NCBI RefSeq assembly: GCF_932294415.1
Contig: NC_065535.1
Location: 82,543,862 to 82,607,861, forward strand
From: Quercus robur
Taxonomy: Eukaryota > Streptophyta > Magnoliopsida > Fagales > Fagaceae
DNA length: 64,000 nt
Direction: 5' to 3'
Positions 44,176-55,367 of the stretch are shown here, one piece after another. Positions within the stretch are counted from its first letter, which is position 1. Each line of letters opens with the position of its first letter. A program made the translations under genes and the position numbers. The notes under the pieces were generated by a model. That model was not told the DNA's origin. It was given only the letters and a program-made list of their open reading frames with translations, and made no database searches.

Positions 44176-45085
44176 CTACATTGAATTTTCAGAAGGACAT
44201 GTATATCAACATCATTTTTTTTTCCTTTTCTTTTTCCACCGATGAATATCAACAGCACAAAAGGATAAAAAGAGGCTCCCCTGCTGGGGAGAGGCAGTTT
44301 AAGATCAACACAGAATTATAAGGACACATGATAATGATCTGCATATACATTTTTTACCAACTCATTGACTTAAAAAATCATAGGTAAATGTAGAGTAACC
44401 TCCAAAATAAATGATGATAAGCACAAAGTCAAGAATTCAAATATTCCTAGATTAATAATGACATGATTCGGATGTACAATCTGGATGGTGTGTCAGCATC
44501 CTATAAAAGTGCTCATAGAGTTGAAACAAAAGTATCATAGCTGCCTTCATGCTACAATTCATTCACGTTTAAGCCTTGGGACTTTTAAAAGAAAAAAGAA
44601 AAAAAGTGTTGAGACTAGACACAAGGGCAGTATCAACTGTAGCACAATAGGTCATCCAGGATTTAGCAATTAGCATTCAGGGACACTGGTGTTTCAGAAT
44701 ATAGTGTATTAAGACTGAAGTCACATGGAGGCTTAAGTATTATGCTTCAGAATTCACTATGTATGTATAAGGAAAGAAATAGGACATACAATATAAATCA
44801 AGATTATCCATGTTTGAATGAAAAGAATTTGAATGACATAAGCACTCCACCTATAAGAAACGACCATGCAATACAGCTTTATCAAAACAAATAAGAGGAA
44901 CACTGTATCAAAAAATTTTCTAAATCATATACTTTAGCCTGGCTGTGATCCTAACTGAAACAAAGCAGCTTACCAAGCACTAGGATTAACCATCACAAGC
45001 ATGCCTCATAAACACATCATACAAAATAAATGAGCTGCATAGAAGATTAACCTAAGTAGCAATAACGGGAAGGTCAACTACCAAC

Positions 45086-45200
45086 CTGAAAACCATTGGG
45101 CAATAATCTTTCCACTTTAAATCCACTGATTGATGAGGTGGTGTCAATTGGGACCCTTCTTTAGGAAAATTCATCCAAAAGCTAGCACGGGGAACAAAAT
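45086..45200 (-). pseudogene. PIP5K exon (start of kinase domain)
   Basis: The minus strand encodes [37 protein letters not shown] between a TTTCAG acceptor and a GTTGG donor. This is the conserved entry into the plant PIP5K catalytic domain, B-type isoforms by memory. 44176-45085 is then the intron and contains nothing else I recognise. Upstream PIP5K features (MORN repeats) are absent; instead a 5-phosphatase exon lies 491 bases upstream. Confidence 0.88.
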
Positions 45201-45691
45201 CTGAAACACCAATAAGTGAAATTTATCATTTTTATAGAAAATTGTGCATAATTTCTACCAATAAACTAGTAGTGTGTACAAATAATCATGAAGTCAAAAA
45301 AAACCCAAGGAAGAGATCACCATATTCACATAAGAAAAAGAATAAAGCTCAATAAATTTTATCAAAAGAAGAAAGAAATACCCAGTTCTGTACAATATGC
45401 TACTGATTCATTCAATTTTCATAGGACATCCCAGCATCTGACTATAAAGTTTGTCATTTTTTAAGGTCAGCATTCTACTATTTTCAACATATTCTACCTG
45501 AACTTATTAGTGAGATGGTTTTTAATATAATTTTTTTTTTTTTTTTTTAACTATAAAGTGTTGAAAAACATTGATAGGCACTATTAGCTTTGACAATCAA
45601 ATGTATCTTAGTCAAACACTGAAGTTTACACAAGACACAAATTGACCATCATCAAATGAAGCACCAGTCACAGGGATGAGGAAGTCCTCAC

Positions 45692-45796
45692 CCAAGAATG
45701 TAAATATCTGCTGGCTCTTCTGTACAAAGCCAGTCATCAATCTCAAGATCTTCACATGGAAGTCTTCTAGCAACATTCCAAGTACCAATTGTCACC
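45692..45796 (-). pseudogene. Inositol-polyphosphate 5-phosphatase exon
   Basis: The minus strand encodes VTIGTWNVARRLPCEDLE and IDDWLCTEEPADIYILG between a CTGTAG acceptor and a GTGAGG donor. This is the start of the catalytic domain of plant type I inositol-polyphosphate 5-phosphatases, which remove the 5-phosphate from inositol phosphates or phosphoinositides. Only this exon is present; the following FQEVVPL-type exon and the catalytic residues downstream are missing. GTWNVAGR is the usual motif and here reads GTWNVARR. Confidence 0.85.
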
Positions 45797-45802
45797 CTAC
45801 AG

Positions 45803-46335
45803 TAATTAAGTGTCATTATAAGAATCCAGTGAGAAACAAAATAGTAATACCTATAGAAAAATGGAATTTGATCCTAAGTCTTTAATTAAAACATTCACGC
45901 ATAAGGACTTTTTTTGTTTTTTATTATTCAATCGTTACAACATGGTGAGGGTGACCTCATTCCTCATAATTCATAAAGAAGAGCCAACAATGTCATTAAA
46001 GTAAAAGACTGTTGATCATATTTCTATACATGCCACCATTGGTATTTTATTTTCAGTATTTTTCCTAATTGACAAATTCAACCCAGTTAATTAAGCTATT
46101 AAAACCTGCAATGGTAACTTTAAAATCAGTGGAAATAGTGGTTTGTTCGAATGGCATGATTTGGGCATTTGGATTTGGATTTGAGTGATTAAAATCCAAA
46201 TATTTTGTTTGGAGAGTTTAAAAAATGTTAAGGATTTGGATTTGACAAATCCATCAAGAATTTTAAACCTTTAAAATGCTTGGATTTGAAATAACTCCTA
46301 AAATCAATGCTTGGATTGAGGGTGTCCTCAGCAAT
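45803..46335. other. Non-coding; junction to receptor-gene DNA
   Basis: No gene is seen. From about 46085 the sequence matches 13566-13600 (a GGTAACTTTAAAATCAGTGG-like block), so the boundary of the captured-fragment region lies between about 45850 and 46085. Repeats of an ATTTGGATTTG type occupy 46160-46310. Confidence 0.45.
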
Positions 46336-46984
46336 CACTAGGATATAATTCTATTCCTTTCAAAAGTGAATTGCTTGTATTTAAGGGAAAAGTTCTTGAG
46401 TATTCCACCACTCTTCAAACGGTAAAAATTATAAATTTTTCCAAGAACAATTTATTTGGAGAGATCCCTAGAGAAGTGACTAGTCTCACAGGATTACAAT
46501 CATTGAATTTGTCATTTAATATCTTGATTGGAAGGATTCTTGAGAATATAGGTGATATGAGATCATTAGAATCTATTGTTTTCTCAGTAAACCAACTTTC
46601 AGGTCAAGTTCCTAAATGTATGTCAAGATTGACATATGTCACTTGAACTTGTAAAACAACAATTTAATTGGAAGAATTCCTTCAAGCACTCAGCTACAAA
46701 GCCTCAATGAGTCCAGTTTCTTTGGAAACAAACTTTGTGGACCTCCACTTACTGATAATTATACTATAAAGGTTGTAAAACCCATCTTTGAAAACAAATG
46801 GAGCAAGCATTTCCATCCACTTAAGCTAGATTGGTTTTATGTGAGTACGACACTTGGATTTGTGGTTGGGTTTTGGGTTGTATTGGGTCCCTTACTATTG
46901 TACAAGCAGTGGAGAATCATGTACTTTCAATTCCTTAATCACCTAGGGTACAAGCTTTGGAGTGTTGTGGCACAAACTTGGTAG
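46336..46984 (+). pseudogene. Receptor-like protein, C-terminal pseudogene
   Basis: Parallels residues from the non-LRR island to the end of the gene at 15573: KVLEYSTTLQTVKIINF, then LRRs (LTGLQSLNLSFNIL), the cap NKLCGPPLTDN, the membrane segment GFVVGFWVVLGPLLLYKQWR and a tail ending TAG at 46984. A frameshift near 46640 and a TAA directly after it break it, and the first 80 per cent is missing. The 3' flank also matches that of the intact gene. The loss of the second cap cysteine (DNY for DNC) fits decay without selection. Confidence 0.9.
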
Positions 46985-48283
46985 TAGTGTAACTAAATGT
47001 TGTAAGCTTCTTAATATTTAGTGCAAAAATATGGTAACCATATGAATAAATATTTTGATGATTTCTATACAAGCTTTGAACTAGCTTAATACTTGTATTA
47101 TTAGCTATATTCAATCAATTGATATATGTGAATATCATGTTTCTTCAATGAACGTCAGATGCAATCCAAGTTGAAGTTTTATAAACTGTATGAGGATTAC
47201 AATGTAAAATCAGTTTTCAATTAATAAAAGAAATTGACCACTTAAAACAATGTACAATTCGTTCAGGTAAAGCCCACAAGTTGTTTTTGCTTGGTTATTG
47301 GCTCTTTAGATTGCTACCTGTTATTGTGATTGATAAAGCCCACAAGTTGTTCATTGGATTTGGTAATTTCGATTTTTGTCATATGGTTATATTTTGAACT
47401 TTTGCACTTTGTAACTTTACGAATGAAACAGGAAATTAAATTAACCTCCCCTTCCTACCAAACCGTATCTCCCTGAGTTCAATGGTGATGGGTTAGATCC
47501 ATTTGCAAGCATGGACTACTATTTGGGCCTCCCAATTTGTGCTTATATTTATTCTGCTTTATAACCTATGATGACTTCCACCAGTTTTATTGATTCTATG
47601 GATTTTGTTTTATTGTTTGGGCCATAGTGGAAATTTGCTTGCATTTTCCTTTTTAATATTTTTGGGCCCGTTCGGCCAATATTATCGGTTCGGGCTTTGT
47701 ATAAAAGGTTGTGTAAAAACCTTAAGTTTTGGGTATCAATAACTTTCTCCCAATCAATCATCATAATTTTGATTGGATACCTCTCGTAGACTCCCACTCC
47801 TCTCCTTATTTATTTACCCCTAAAGTCCTAAACACAACAAAATGCACCAAGAGAAGACTTGTTATGTTTTCTTAATGACTGACTTCTCCTCTAAAATTTA
47901 TTTTAATTTGGGATTACAATTCCAATTGATTATTTCTTGAATGAATATTTTCTAACAGACTGAGTCTATAAGAGAAGGCAGATAAATTACTAAATTGGTC
48001 CTAAAATTTTCAAAATGAAAATTTCATTTTGATTATTTTCTACCTAATCTACCAATTGGATTGATTTGCTTTGCTATTAACATACTCAATTGAAATTTTA
48101 AAATAAGTGGGATTGAAAGTGTGATCAGTATTTGGATGAATTTTAAAAAGAACAAAAAATTATTGTAAAACGTTTTAAGGTTTTTTTTTTTTTTTTTTTT
48201 ATTTGCATAAGACCACAAAAAAGCTTAGGCAAAAATGCAAAAACGCCTATCTAACTTTGGGTCACTTTCACGCAAACTCTAGT
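46985..48283. other. Intergenic DNA
   Basis: The first 120 bases are paralogous to the 3' flank of the intact receptor gene. The rest is A/T-rich, with a T run at 48181-48200 and nothing recognised. Confidence 0.45.
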
Positions 48284-48895
48284 TGTAAGGACACGATTTG
48301 TAACGACCCCAAATGATATTGGGTTCGCACGTAAATAGGCCCAAACAATATCATTTATAGAGCGTGGGTTTGAAAGGCTAGGCCTTAGTCACCAGATAGT
48401 GGATTTTTCGTGGTGTTCATACATAGTTAAATCGTGTTCGCTCTAGGAGTCTTTCTCCAAGAGGCGAACTGGGAAGCTCTGGTTTTTGGCCATTTTTCCC
48501 AGCCCCTTTATCCGGATTGCTTGTTCCTCTTTTTATATTAGTCTGCACTCCTTCTCCTTCGTCCACGTGTAGGATCAATTTTTCCATGACTGATACTTGT
48601 CCCATCAGCCCATACCCAAAGTGGTTGGGGGTGATTGTAAAAGTTGAAGAGCATGACTCTGTCAGGTGCAGAATGCTTTATTGCAATTCTAGCAGCCTTT
48701 TACTCGTGCTGTTCCGCACTGTGATCACCCTTCCTTTTAGGGGCATTTATGGCATACCGAGCAGGAGCTCGTCCTCGGCCATTTCCTTAAACCGTCCTCG
48801 ACTCTCATGGTGCGTCCTCTGTCCTGTATCTCCTCGGTGCAGGCCTTGGGCCTTAACATGAAATGGGCTGGGGTCACAATCTTTCTGGCCCCACA
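48284..48895. mobile_element. Solo LTR, 612 bp
   Basis: Starts TGTAAGGACACGATTTG, ends CTTTCTGGCCCCACA. The flanks CTAGT (48279-48283) and CTGGT (48896-48900) make a 5-bp duplication with one change. No internal region. It shares TGTAAGG and a CCCGATTT/ACGATTT start with the solo LTR at 54473, so they may be related families. Confidence 0.75.
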
Positions 48896-48984
48896 CTGGT
48901 AATTCCAATTTGATGTTATTTTACTCAACTGGATTAATGAAATTTTCAACCAAAAAAGAACCTCCATAGAGCTGTATATTGTTT

Positions 48985-49208
48985 GTGTGGGTTTGGATCC
49001 GCATTTCCAAACCCATGTTTGCCTTTTTTTTTTTTTTTTTTAATGACCAGCGCTTGGTGCACTGTTCATGGGATATGAACAATGCACCAAGGCATATGAA
49101 TAGTAAAAAAAAGAGTGAACAATACTTTTTCACACATTTAAAAATTATTTTGTTACAGTGCTTTCAGTTTTCAGTTTCAGCAAAAATAAATTGTATCCAA
49201 ACGAACCC
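48985..49208. mobile_element. MITE, PIF/Harbinger-like
   Basis: Imperfect inverted ends GTGTGGGTTTGGATCC and GGGTTCGTTTGGATAC share GTTTGGAT. The 3-bp flanks are TTT. The core holds an inverted pair, CTTGGTGCACTGTTCAT with ATGAACAATGCACCAAG, around 49053-49092. Part of it (ACATTTAAAAATTATTTT, then ACAGTG) recurs in the MITE at 55650. Confidence 0.6.
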
Positions 49209-49849
49209 TTTATGTGCATGGTTTGTGTTTAATAATAGGTATATGGGCCTATTAGTTTCTGTTCAAATAACACATATTTTAATTTTTCTTCAGAAATTAT
49301 CAAAAGCTAAAATATTATGCGCGCACAAGAATTTAAATGTTTTTAGCTTTTCTTGAATTCAAAAATGTTATTTGGAATTCGAATAAATTTTCCATATTTT
49401 TAATTAGTGTACGCTTTGTTGTGGATCAAATTTTAAGTTTATATGTAGTAGTAATAATCAATGACAAAGATTTTTAGATTTATTGGTATATTAATTTATT
49501 TTTCTTTTCCAATCTTTTCTGCAACTTATAATGAGGATTTTAAATTCAAAAAATTAATCTCTTTTACTTTTCTTTATTCCCTCGGCATCTTGACTGATCT
49601 AAATCGTTTTCATACAAATTTGTTTCGCTGTAGGAAAATTACCAGCAAGCCAATAGTACAAATTGTTGGCTTGAGTTTACCAAAAAAATTGTTAGCTTGA
49701 AAAAGAATAAAAAATATTGTCCGATGTTTTAACCATGTTTTATGTGAGTAAACTATGACAAAATGCAAAGACCCTCCAACTTAGGGTCACTTTCACACAT
49801 ACTCCGTTTGAAGCTAAGGTTTTTTTTTTTTTTTTTTTTTAGGTCTGGG

Positions 49850-51073
49850 GTTTTAGATTCCACTTAAGCCACTTGATAACTCATTTTTGCCTCACGACGC
49901 CTCTTTGATCAAAGCCATCCCTCTAAGCCTTGAAAGCTGTGAGGATAAGCTATTTTGGCCTAGGAATTCTAATGGACTTTATTCCGTCAAATCCGGATAC
50001 AAGCTGCTCATGGAGTGTGAAATGATAGACAGTCCTTCTTCCTCTGATTTGTCACTAACTAAAAAAGTTTGGAAGGGTATTTGGAACCTTAGAATTCCAA
50101 ATAGAGTGAAAACTCTCTTATGGAGAGCTGGTTCGGAGGCCTTACCCACCAGAGTGAACCTCAGGAAGAGAAAAATTTTGATTGATGACTCCTGCCCTCA
50201 CTGTAATCTCGACAAAGAATCCTCTTTCCGTGCACTTTGGTCTTGCTCAAGCTTGTATCCTGTGTGGAAAGTTCATTTTAGTTGGTTAATCAAGTTAGCT
50301 GCGAAGTGCACTTCTCTGCTGGATATCATTCAGCTCTGCCAAGACCAAAGCAACCTATCGGAATTACTTGCCATGACAGTAGCACTGATTTGGGCGCGTC
50401 GGAATCAGATCCGAGCTAGTGAAAATACACTTCCAATCGAGAAAATCAACTCAATGGCCCTTGAAAACCTCCAGGAATTCCAGCTTGCTTCCTCCACTCC
50501 CCATCGTGCTCCTCCCACGGTCAGGCCAGCTAATTGGTCTCCTCCACCTCTGGGTTGACTGAAGGTTAACTTTGACGGTGCAACTTTCGCCTCCAAAGGC
50601 CTTGCTGGTTTGGGAGCCATTATCTGGAACGACCAAGGTCTAGTTATGGCTGCCTATACACATCCTATTCCTCTGCCTACTTCTGTAGAGACAGTGGAAG
50701 TGTTGGCAGCGCGTAGTGCAATCAGCCTGGCAAGGGAACTGAACTTTGACAAGGTAATCTTCGAAGGCGACTCGGAGATCATCATCAAAGCCATTAACAA
50801 TGGGGACCTTTCGGCTTCAAGCTTTGGTCACATTCTTAAAGACATTAATCTCCTATCCAATGCCTTTCACAAGGTGTCTTTTTGCCACACCCGCCGACAA
50901 GAGAATAGAGTAGCGCATGATTTGGCTCGATTGGCTTGTAATTTTTCTTCTTATCAAGTCTGGATGGAGGATGTTCCTCCAAACTTATCCTCTGTGTATT
51001 GTTCTGACTTCCCTGAATGAATTGCTCCCCCCTATTCTTGGGGTGGTTTCTCAAAAAAAAAAAAAAAAAAAAA
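49850..51073 (+). pseudogene. LINE 3' part: zf-RVT and RNase H with poly(A)
   Basis: One frame from 49887 carries the zinc-binding RT-associated domain (NRVKTLLWRAGSEALPTR, CPHCNLDKESSFRALWSC), and after a single TGA (50556-50558, where Trp is usual) the RNase H domain. RNase H residues are visible: KVNFDGATF, TVEVLAARSAI, IFEGDSEIIIKAI and HDLARLACN. It ends at 51018-51020 and is followed by a poly(A) run at 51055-51073, so this is the 3' end of a 5'-truncated LINE. RT and endonuclease are absent. The clean frame with one stop suggests moderate age. Confidence 0.88.
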
Positions 51074-51344
51074 GAAAGGCAAAGTAGTGGAGTATTGGGA
51101 AGGAGGGTACATCAGTCATTTTATTTGAAGGAGGGTAATTACGGTAAAAAAAAAAATTTGAAAGAGGAAATAATAGTATAGTGCAGCAGACAACAGTACA
51201 AATTAGTAACAAAATAAAGCAAGGCCAAATTTATTCATTTATCTCGTTTAATAACACATTAATTTGTATCGTTTTTTTTTTTTTCCTTTCTTTTTTTCTT
51301 TTTATAAACAAATTTTAGAGACCTACAACGTCACAGATCTAGAA

Positions 51345-51650
51345 ACTCAAGAAATAAACTAAATGAATTGAAGTGGATTGAAAATAACTAAAATGGACCG
51401 AATGGACAAAAATTGACTGAAGTAGACTAAAATATATCAAAGTGAATCAAAATGGACGGAGTGGACCGAAGTAGATCGAAAGTGGAAGTGGTCCAAAATT
51501 TACCAAAGTGTACCAAAATGGACTGAAGTGGACCGAAATGAAACAAAATAGACCAAAATGAACCTAATGGAACAAAGTGAATTGAATGGACCGTAATGGA
51601 AAGAAGTAGACCGAAATGGACCTAATGGAACGAAGTGGACCGAATGGATT
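51345..51650. repeat. Minisatellite, about 11-bp unit
   Basis: Degenerate repeats of an AAATGGACCGA-type unit (variants AAGTGGACCGA, AAATGAACCTA), about 25 copies. No coding. Confidence 0.85.
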
Positions 51651-52000
51651 ACCTAAGTTTCTGCTTCTTCCGCAAGAAACTAACCAAAAATCTTGAGCTT
51701 GGCAATTGTTTTACCTTTTGGGTCAAGAATATGCAAAGAACATCTGATCCCAATGCATTTACTCTTAAAACCATAAAAATCTTAGATATCCATAAAGACC
51801 CACACAAAATAAGAAATTGTTAAAAACTAAAATAAAAAAGACTCCTCGTCATTTAAAAAAAAAAAAAAAAAATCAAATGGGATGGGGAAAGAGAGAGTGA
51901 GAAGACAAAACTTATTATACCAATAGTTACAAAAGGACCTAACCTTTGTAAGTACTAGTCAAGCTTATAAACCGAAAACTCATTCACTAACTGACCAATG

Positions 52001-52201
52001 TGGTACTTTAAACCACTTATCTTTTTTTGAGATAATATAGATAAAAGACATAAGAGATGTGAAAAGATGGTACTTTAAACCACTTATCTTTTTTTGAGAT
52101 AATATAGATAAAAGACATAAGAGATGTGAAAAGATGGTACTTTAAACCACTTATCTTTTTTTGAGATAATATAGATAAAAGACATAAGAGATGTGAAAAG
52201 A
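52001..52201. repeat. Three tandem copies of a 67-bp unit
   Basis: Starts at 52001, 52068 and 52135 with TGGTACTTTAAACCACTTAT and ends GAGATGTGAAAAG. The array sits between two copies of a longer block (about 51900-52000 and 52203-52325, sharing GGACCTAACCTTTGTAAGT or GGGCCTAACCTTTGTAAGT and CTGACCAATGTGGTACT). Confidence 0.92.
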
Positions 52202-52329
52202 AGGAGTGGGAAGATAAGACTTACAACACTAGCACTTAGCACTTACAAAAGGGCCTAACCTTTGTAAGTGCTAAGGAGACTTATAAACCGAAGACTCACT
52301 CACTAACTGACCAATGTGGTACTAGCGAG

Positions 52330-53459
52330 ACTTATTAATAACTAATCTTGAATACACGACTTGTAGCTGAACTACATACCAAAACCATGACTTGTCGTGA
52401 AGCTATGATAAATTTGACTATGACATGTTTTTCTGAATTCTGGAAATATATTCAGTGGCAATTATTTTTAATAATATTTTTGAGAAGGGATTGTTTTGGA
52501 GACAATGATTTTTTTTTTCTTTAAAAAAATGGATTCTAACTTCAATGTTTATTAGGGAAACATATTTTTGTGATATTTTTTTAAAAGAAGGATCATCTAG
52601 TTCCATACTTGTACCATAACGTACAATAGCTATATCTCTTTGTTATTGATTAATGCAACTAGACCGAAATAAACTAAAAATAGGCCGATTTTTTTTTTTT
52701 TTTTTTTTAGATAACTATGGCTGCAAGTTTTTCTGTTTAAATTTGGGGGGTGTTCTAATGTTTTTCATTTTGGAAAATTAAAATCCTCTTGCTGCGCATA
52801 TTTTTTGAAAATTTTTATTCAATTCTCAATCTTATTTCTTTTTTTCTCTTTCTATATATATATATATATATATATATATTCTTTTTGAGGAATTGTAGGC
52901 TATGATTGAAATTCTCAATGACAATTATTTTAATTCTCCCTTGGAATTTATATATATATATATATATAAATTTATTATTAACGCAGAAGAATGTTAAGGT
53001 TTTTGAGCTTTCTTGAATTCAAAAATGTTATTTGGAATTTGAATAAAATTTTTGGATTTTTAATTAGTGTACAAATGAACAATTGGGAGAATGTAATCGT
53101 AATTCTCATTGATTCTGTGAAATAACACCTCTCTCTTTTATATACAAGAAAACAAACTAAGAAATTAGCTAACTAACATAACGGAAAGAATAACAAAAAA
53201 ATCCCGCCAACTCTAACAGCCTATCAGTAAACAACACCTGGTAATTAATAAGTAGTCTAAACGACGCTTAGTTTAGTTTACAGAGAAATTATTTACACGA
53301 CAAGTAGCATAACAATAGCTTAGAACTAAGCAACAAAAGCACACTGAGATGTTTAATTGCTTCAATCTTTAATATATACTTTGTTGCGGAGCAAATTTCA
53401 GTTAAGTTTATATATAGTAATAATTAATCAATGACCAGCAGCAAAAAATAATAATAATA
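52330..53459. other. Intergenic, low-complexity
   Basis: (TA)n runs at about 52853-52879 and 52950-52968, a T run at 52688-52708, and a string TTTTGAGCTTTCTTGAATTC at about 52999 that recurs near 49340. No gene. Confidence 0.5.
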
Positions 53460-53955
53460 ATCATGGAGAAAATGGGCAAATGCCCTTTTCTCCCAAACTA
53501 AGCAGCGTTTTGCCCAATTTTCCAAACTAATTAAGAAAATGCCCATCTTTTGTAACTCGATTTGAGATAAATCGAGTTAAAAAAAAAAAAAAAAATTCTG
53601 GAGCCCTATAGCGGCATTTTTAAGAACCTATAGTGCCGTTTTGTAACTCGACCTCCATAAAATCGAGTTATAGGCAATTTTTTTTTTTTTTTTTTTACCT
53701 ATAACTCGATTTCATGGAGGTCGAGTTATAGGCAATTTTTTTTTTTTTTTTTTAACCTATAACTCGATTTCATAGAGGTCGAGTTACAAAACGCCACTAT
53801 AGATCCTAAAAACATCACTATAGGCTTCTTAAAAATGCTACTATAGGGCCTAACTCGATTTATCACAAATCGAGTTTCAAAAGAGGAGTATTTCCTTAAA
53901 TAGTTTAGGAAATGGGGCAAAGAGCAGCTATTTTTGCCCGAAAAAGGCATTTGGC
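53460..53955. mobile_element. Foldback (long inverted repeat) element
   Basis: The two arms, about 53460-53690 and 53700-53955, are inverse copies. On the left are TTGTAACTCGATTTGAGATA, AAATCGAGTTA, CCCTATAGCGGCATTTTTAA and TAACTCGACCTCCATAAAAT; on the right, in inverse order, ATTTCATAGAGGTCGAGTTA, TTAAAAATGCTACTATAGGG and TAACTCGATTTATCACAAAT. T runs separate the units in the middle. Such elements make long RNA hairpins. No coding. Confidence 0.75.
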
Positions 53956-54404
53956 AATTTTTTCTACCCATTCGACATGGCAATGGTTTTTTAGAATTGC
54001 AAATGTTCAATAGGATTGTAAAGACTAGAAGATAGAAAAATTTTCAAGCAAAAAGGTAATAGATTAAATTCTATTAGCAATAGCTTACTATCTTAACAAA
54101 AAAAAAAAAAAAAAAAATTAAAAACCCAAAAGTTTAATATAAATAAAATTTAATTTTCTAAATTCTAAGAAAATTTATACACTACACACTGTATTTGCAC
54201 AAAAAAAAAAACTCAATACATGTATATATTACATGTCATAAAATTATATATTTTTTATCATATGGCGCACAATTTATTACTGTAATTAATTTTTTATTTG
54301 ATATCTTAGATAAGAATTCTAAAATTATTTAGTAATAACTATTCATGTATTAATAGATCTCAAATAAATCATATATTATATTAGTTTATGGGCAAACCAT
54401 GCAA

Positions 54405-54423
54405 CACACAGGAATTCAACTAG
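54405..54423 (+). mobile_element. Possible Helitron 3' end
   Basis: AACACACAGGAATTCAACTAG followed by T is the CTAG-T ending form, with a poor hairpin (CCATGC/ACACAGG). No left end was found. Weak. Confidence 0.25.
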
Positions 54424-54472
54424 TATTTATAAATTTAAAATTAAATAAAATATTTGTTTTAGTTATTTTATT

Positions 54473-55256
54473 TGTAAGGTCCCGATTTATGGCCCAAACC
54501 TAAAGTATATGGAATCTCAGCCCAATGAGTCCAATACAATAAATTTGTAGAGAGTGGATCAAAGAACTAGGCTCTAATGAATTGAACAACGGCTAATATG
54601 GAATTTAAATGACAATCAATCACTAACAAGATGTATTGATATCAATAGACTTTTCGTTCAAGGAGCCATTAATTATGTATATTGATCACGGTTAAATACA
54701 GAGATAGTTTTGATTACTATAGTATTCTCTCCCTCTCCCTTTTTTCGGATCCCTCTCTTACGAAGAATCCTTCCCACTATATATCCTCCTCCGGACCATC
54801 CTCATCCTACACATGTTGATCATTCGAGCCTTCACTTGAATACCTGTCCCATCAGACACCCTCTCTAGTTCCCTGTAAATTGCGGTAGCCAAGGTAGCAC
54901 TGTTCAGGGGTCTTCTCCACATAAATGCGGCCAGAAAAGTAATTGCATTGCATTTAATGCGGTGGTGGCAGCTTTCCCTTAAATATTTTTAAGTTTCCTT
55001 CCTTCTCATATGTTTATGAGGCACATCCCTATCATTGAAACTTCTTGGAAGGTCACTTTAATTGCTGGATTACATACTTTGAACCATGTTCATCAAATCC
55101 GAGGAGGATGTACTCCTCGAACAACCTTTCATCTGCTCCCTACTTATGGGACCTGGTCTGGGAATATCTAATAATTATTTGCTCCTCCTTGGACCCATTT
55201 ATATCCTCGGATAAAGCCCAAGGCCCAATATACAATCTTGGGCCCTTGCCCCTACA
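54473..55256. mobile_element. Solo LTR, 784 bp
   Basis: TGTAAGGTCCCGATTT at the start and GGGCCCTTGCCCCTACA at the end. An exact 5-bp duplication TTATT lies at 54468-54472 and 55257-55261. No internal region is present. A plus-strand open frame in its 3' half has no motif. Confidence 0.88.
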
Positions 55257-55367
55257 TTATTCATCTATCATAATTATGTATTTCAATATGATAACACTTA
55301 CATATTTAGTGTTGTCCCTTCATCATTGGCTCAATATATGTATCTATTTTAGAGCATGCAAAAAAAT

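Noticed and set aside
46371-46646. Short LRR protein gene
   Set aside because: It is the in-frame piece of a larger receptor pseudogene with a shift and a stop just after.
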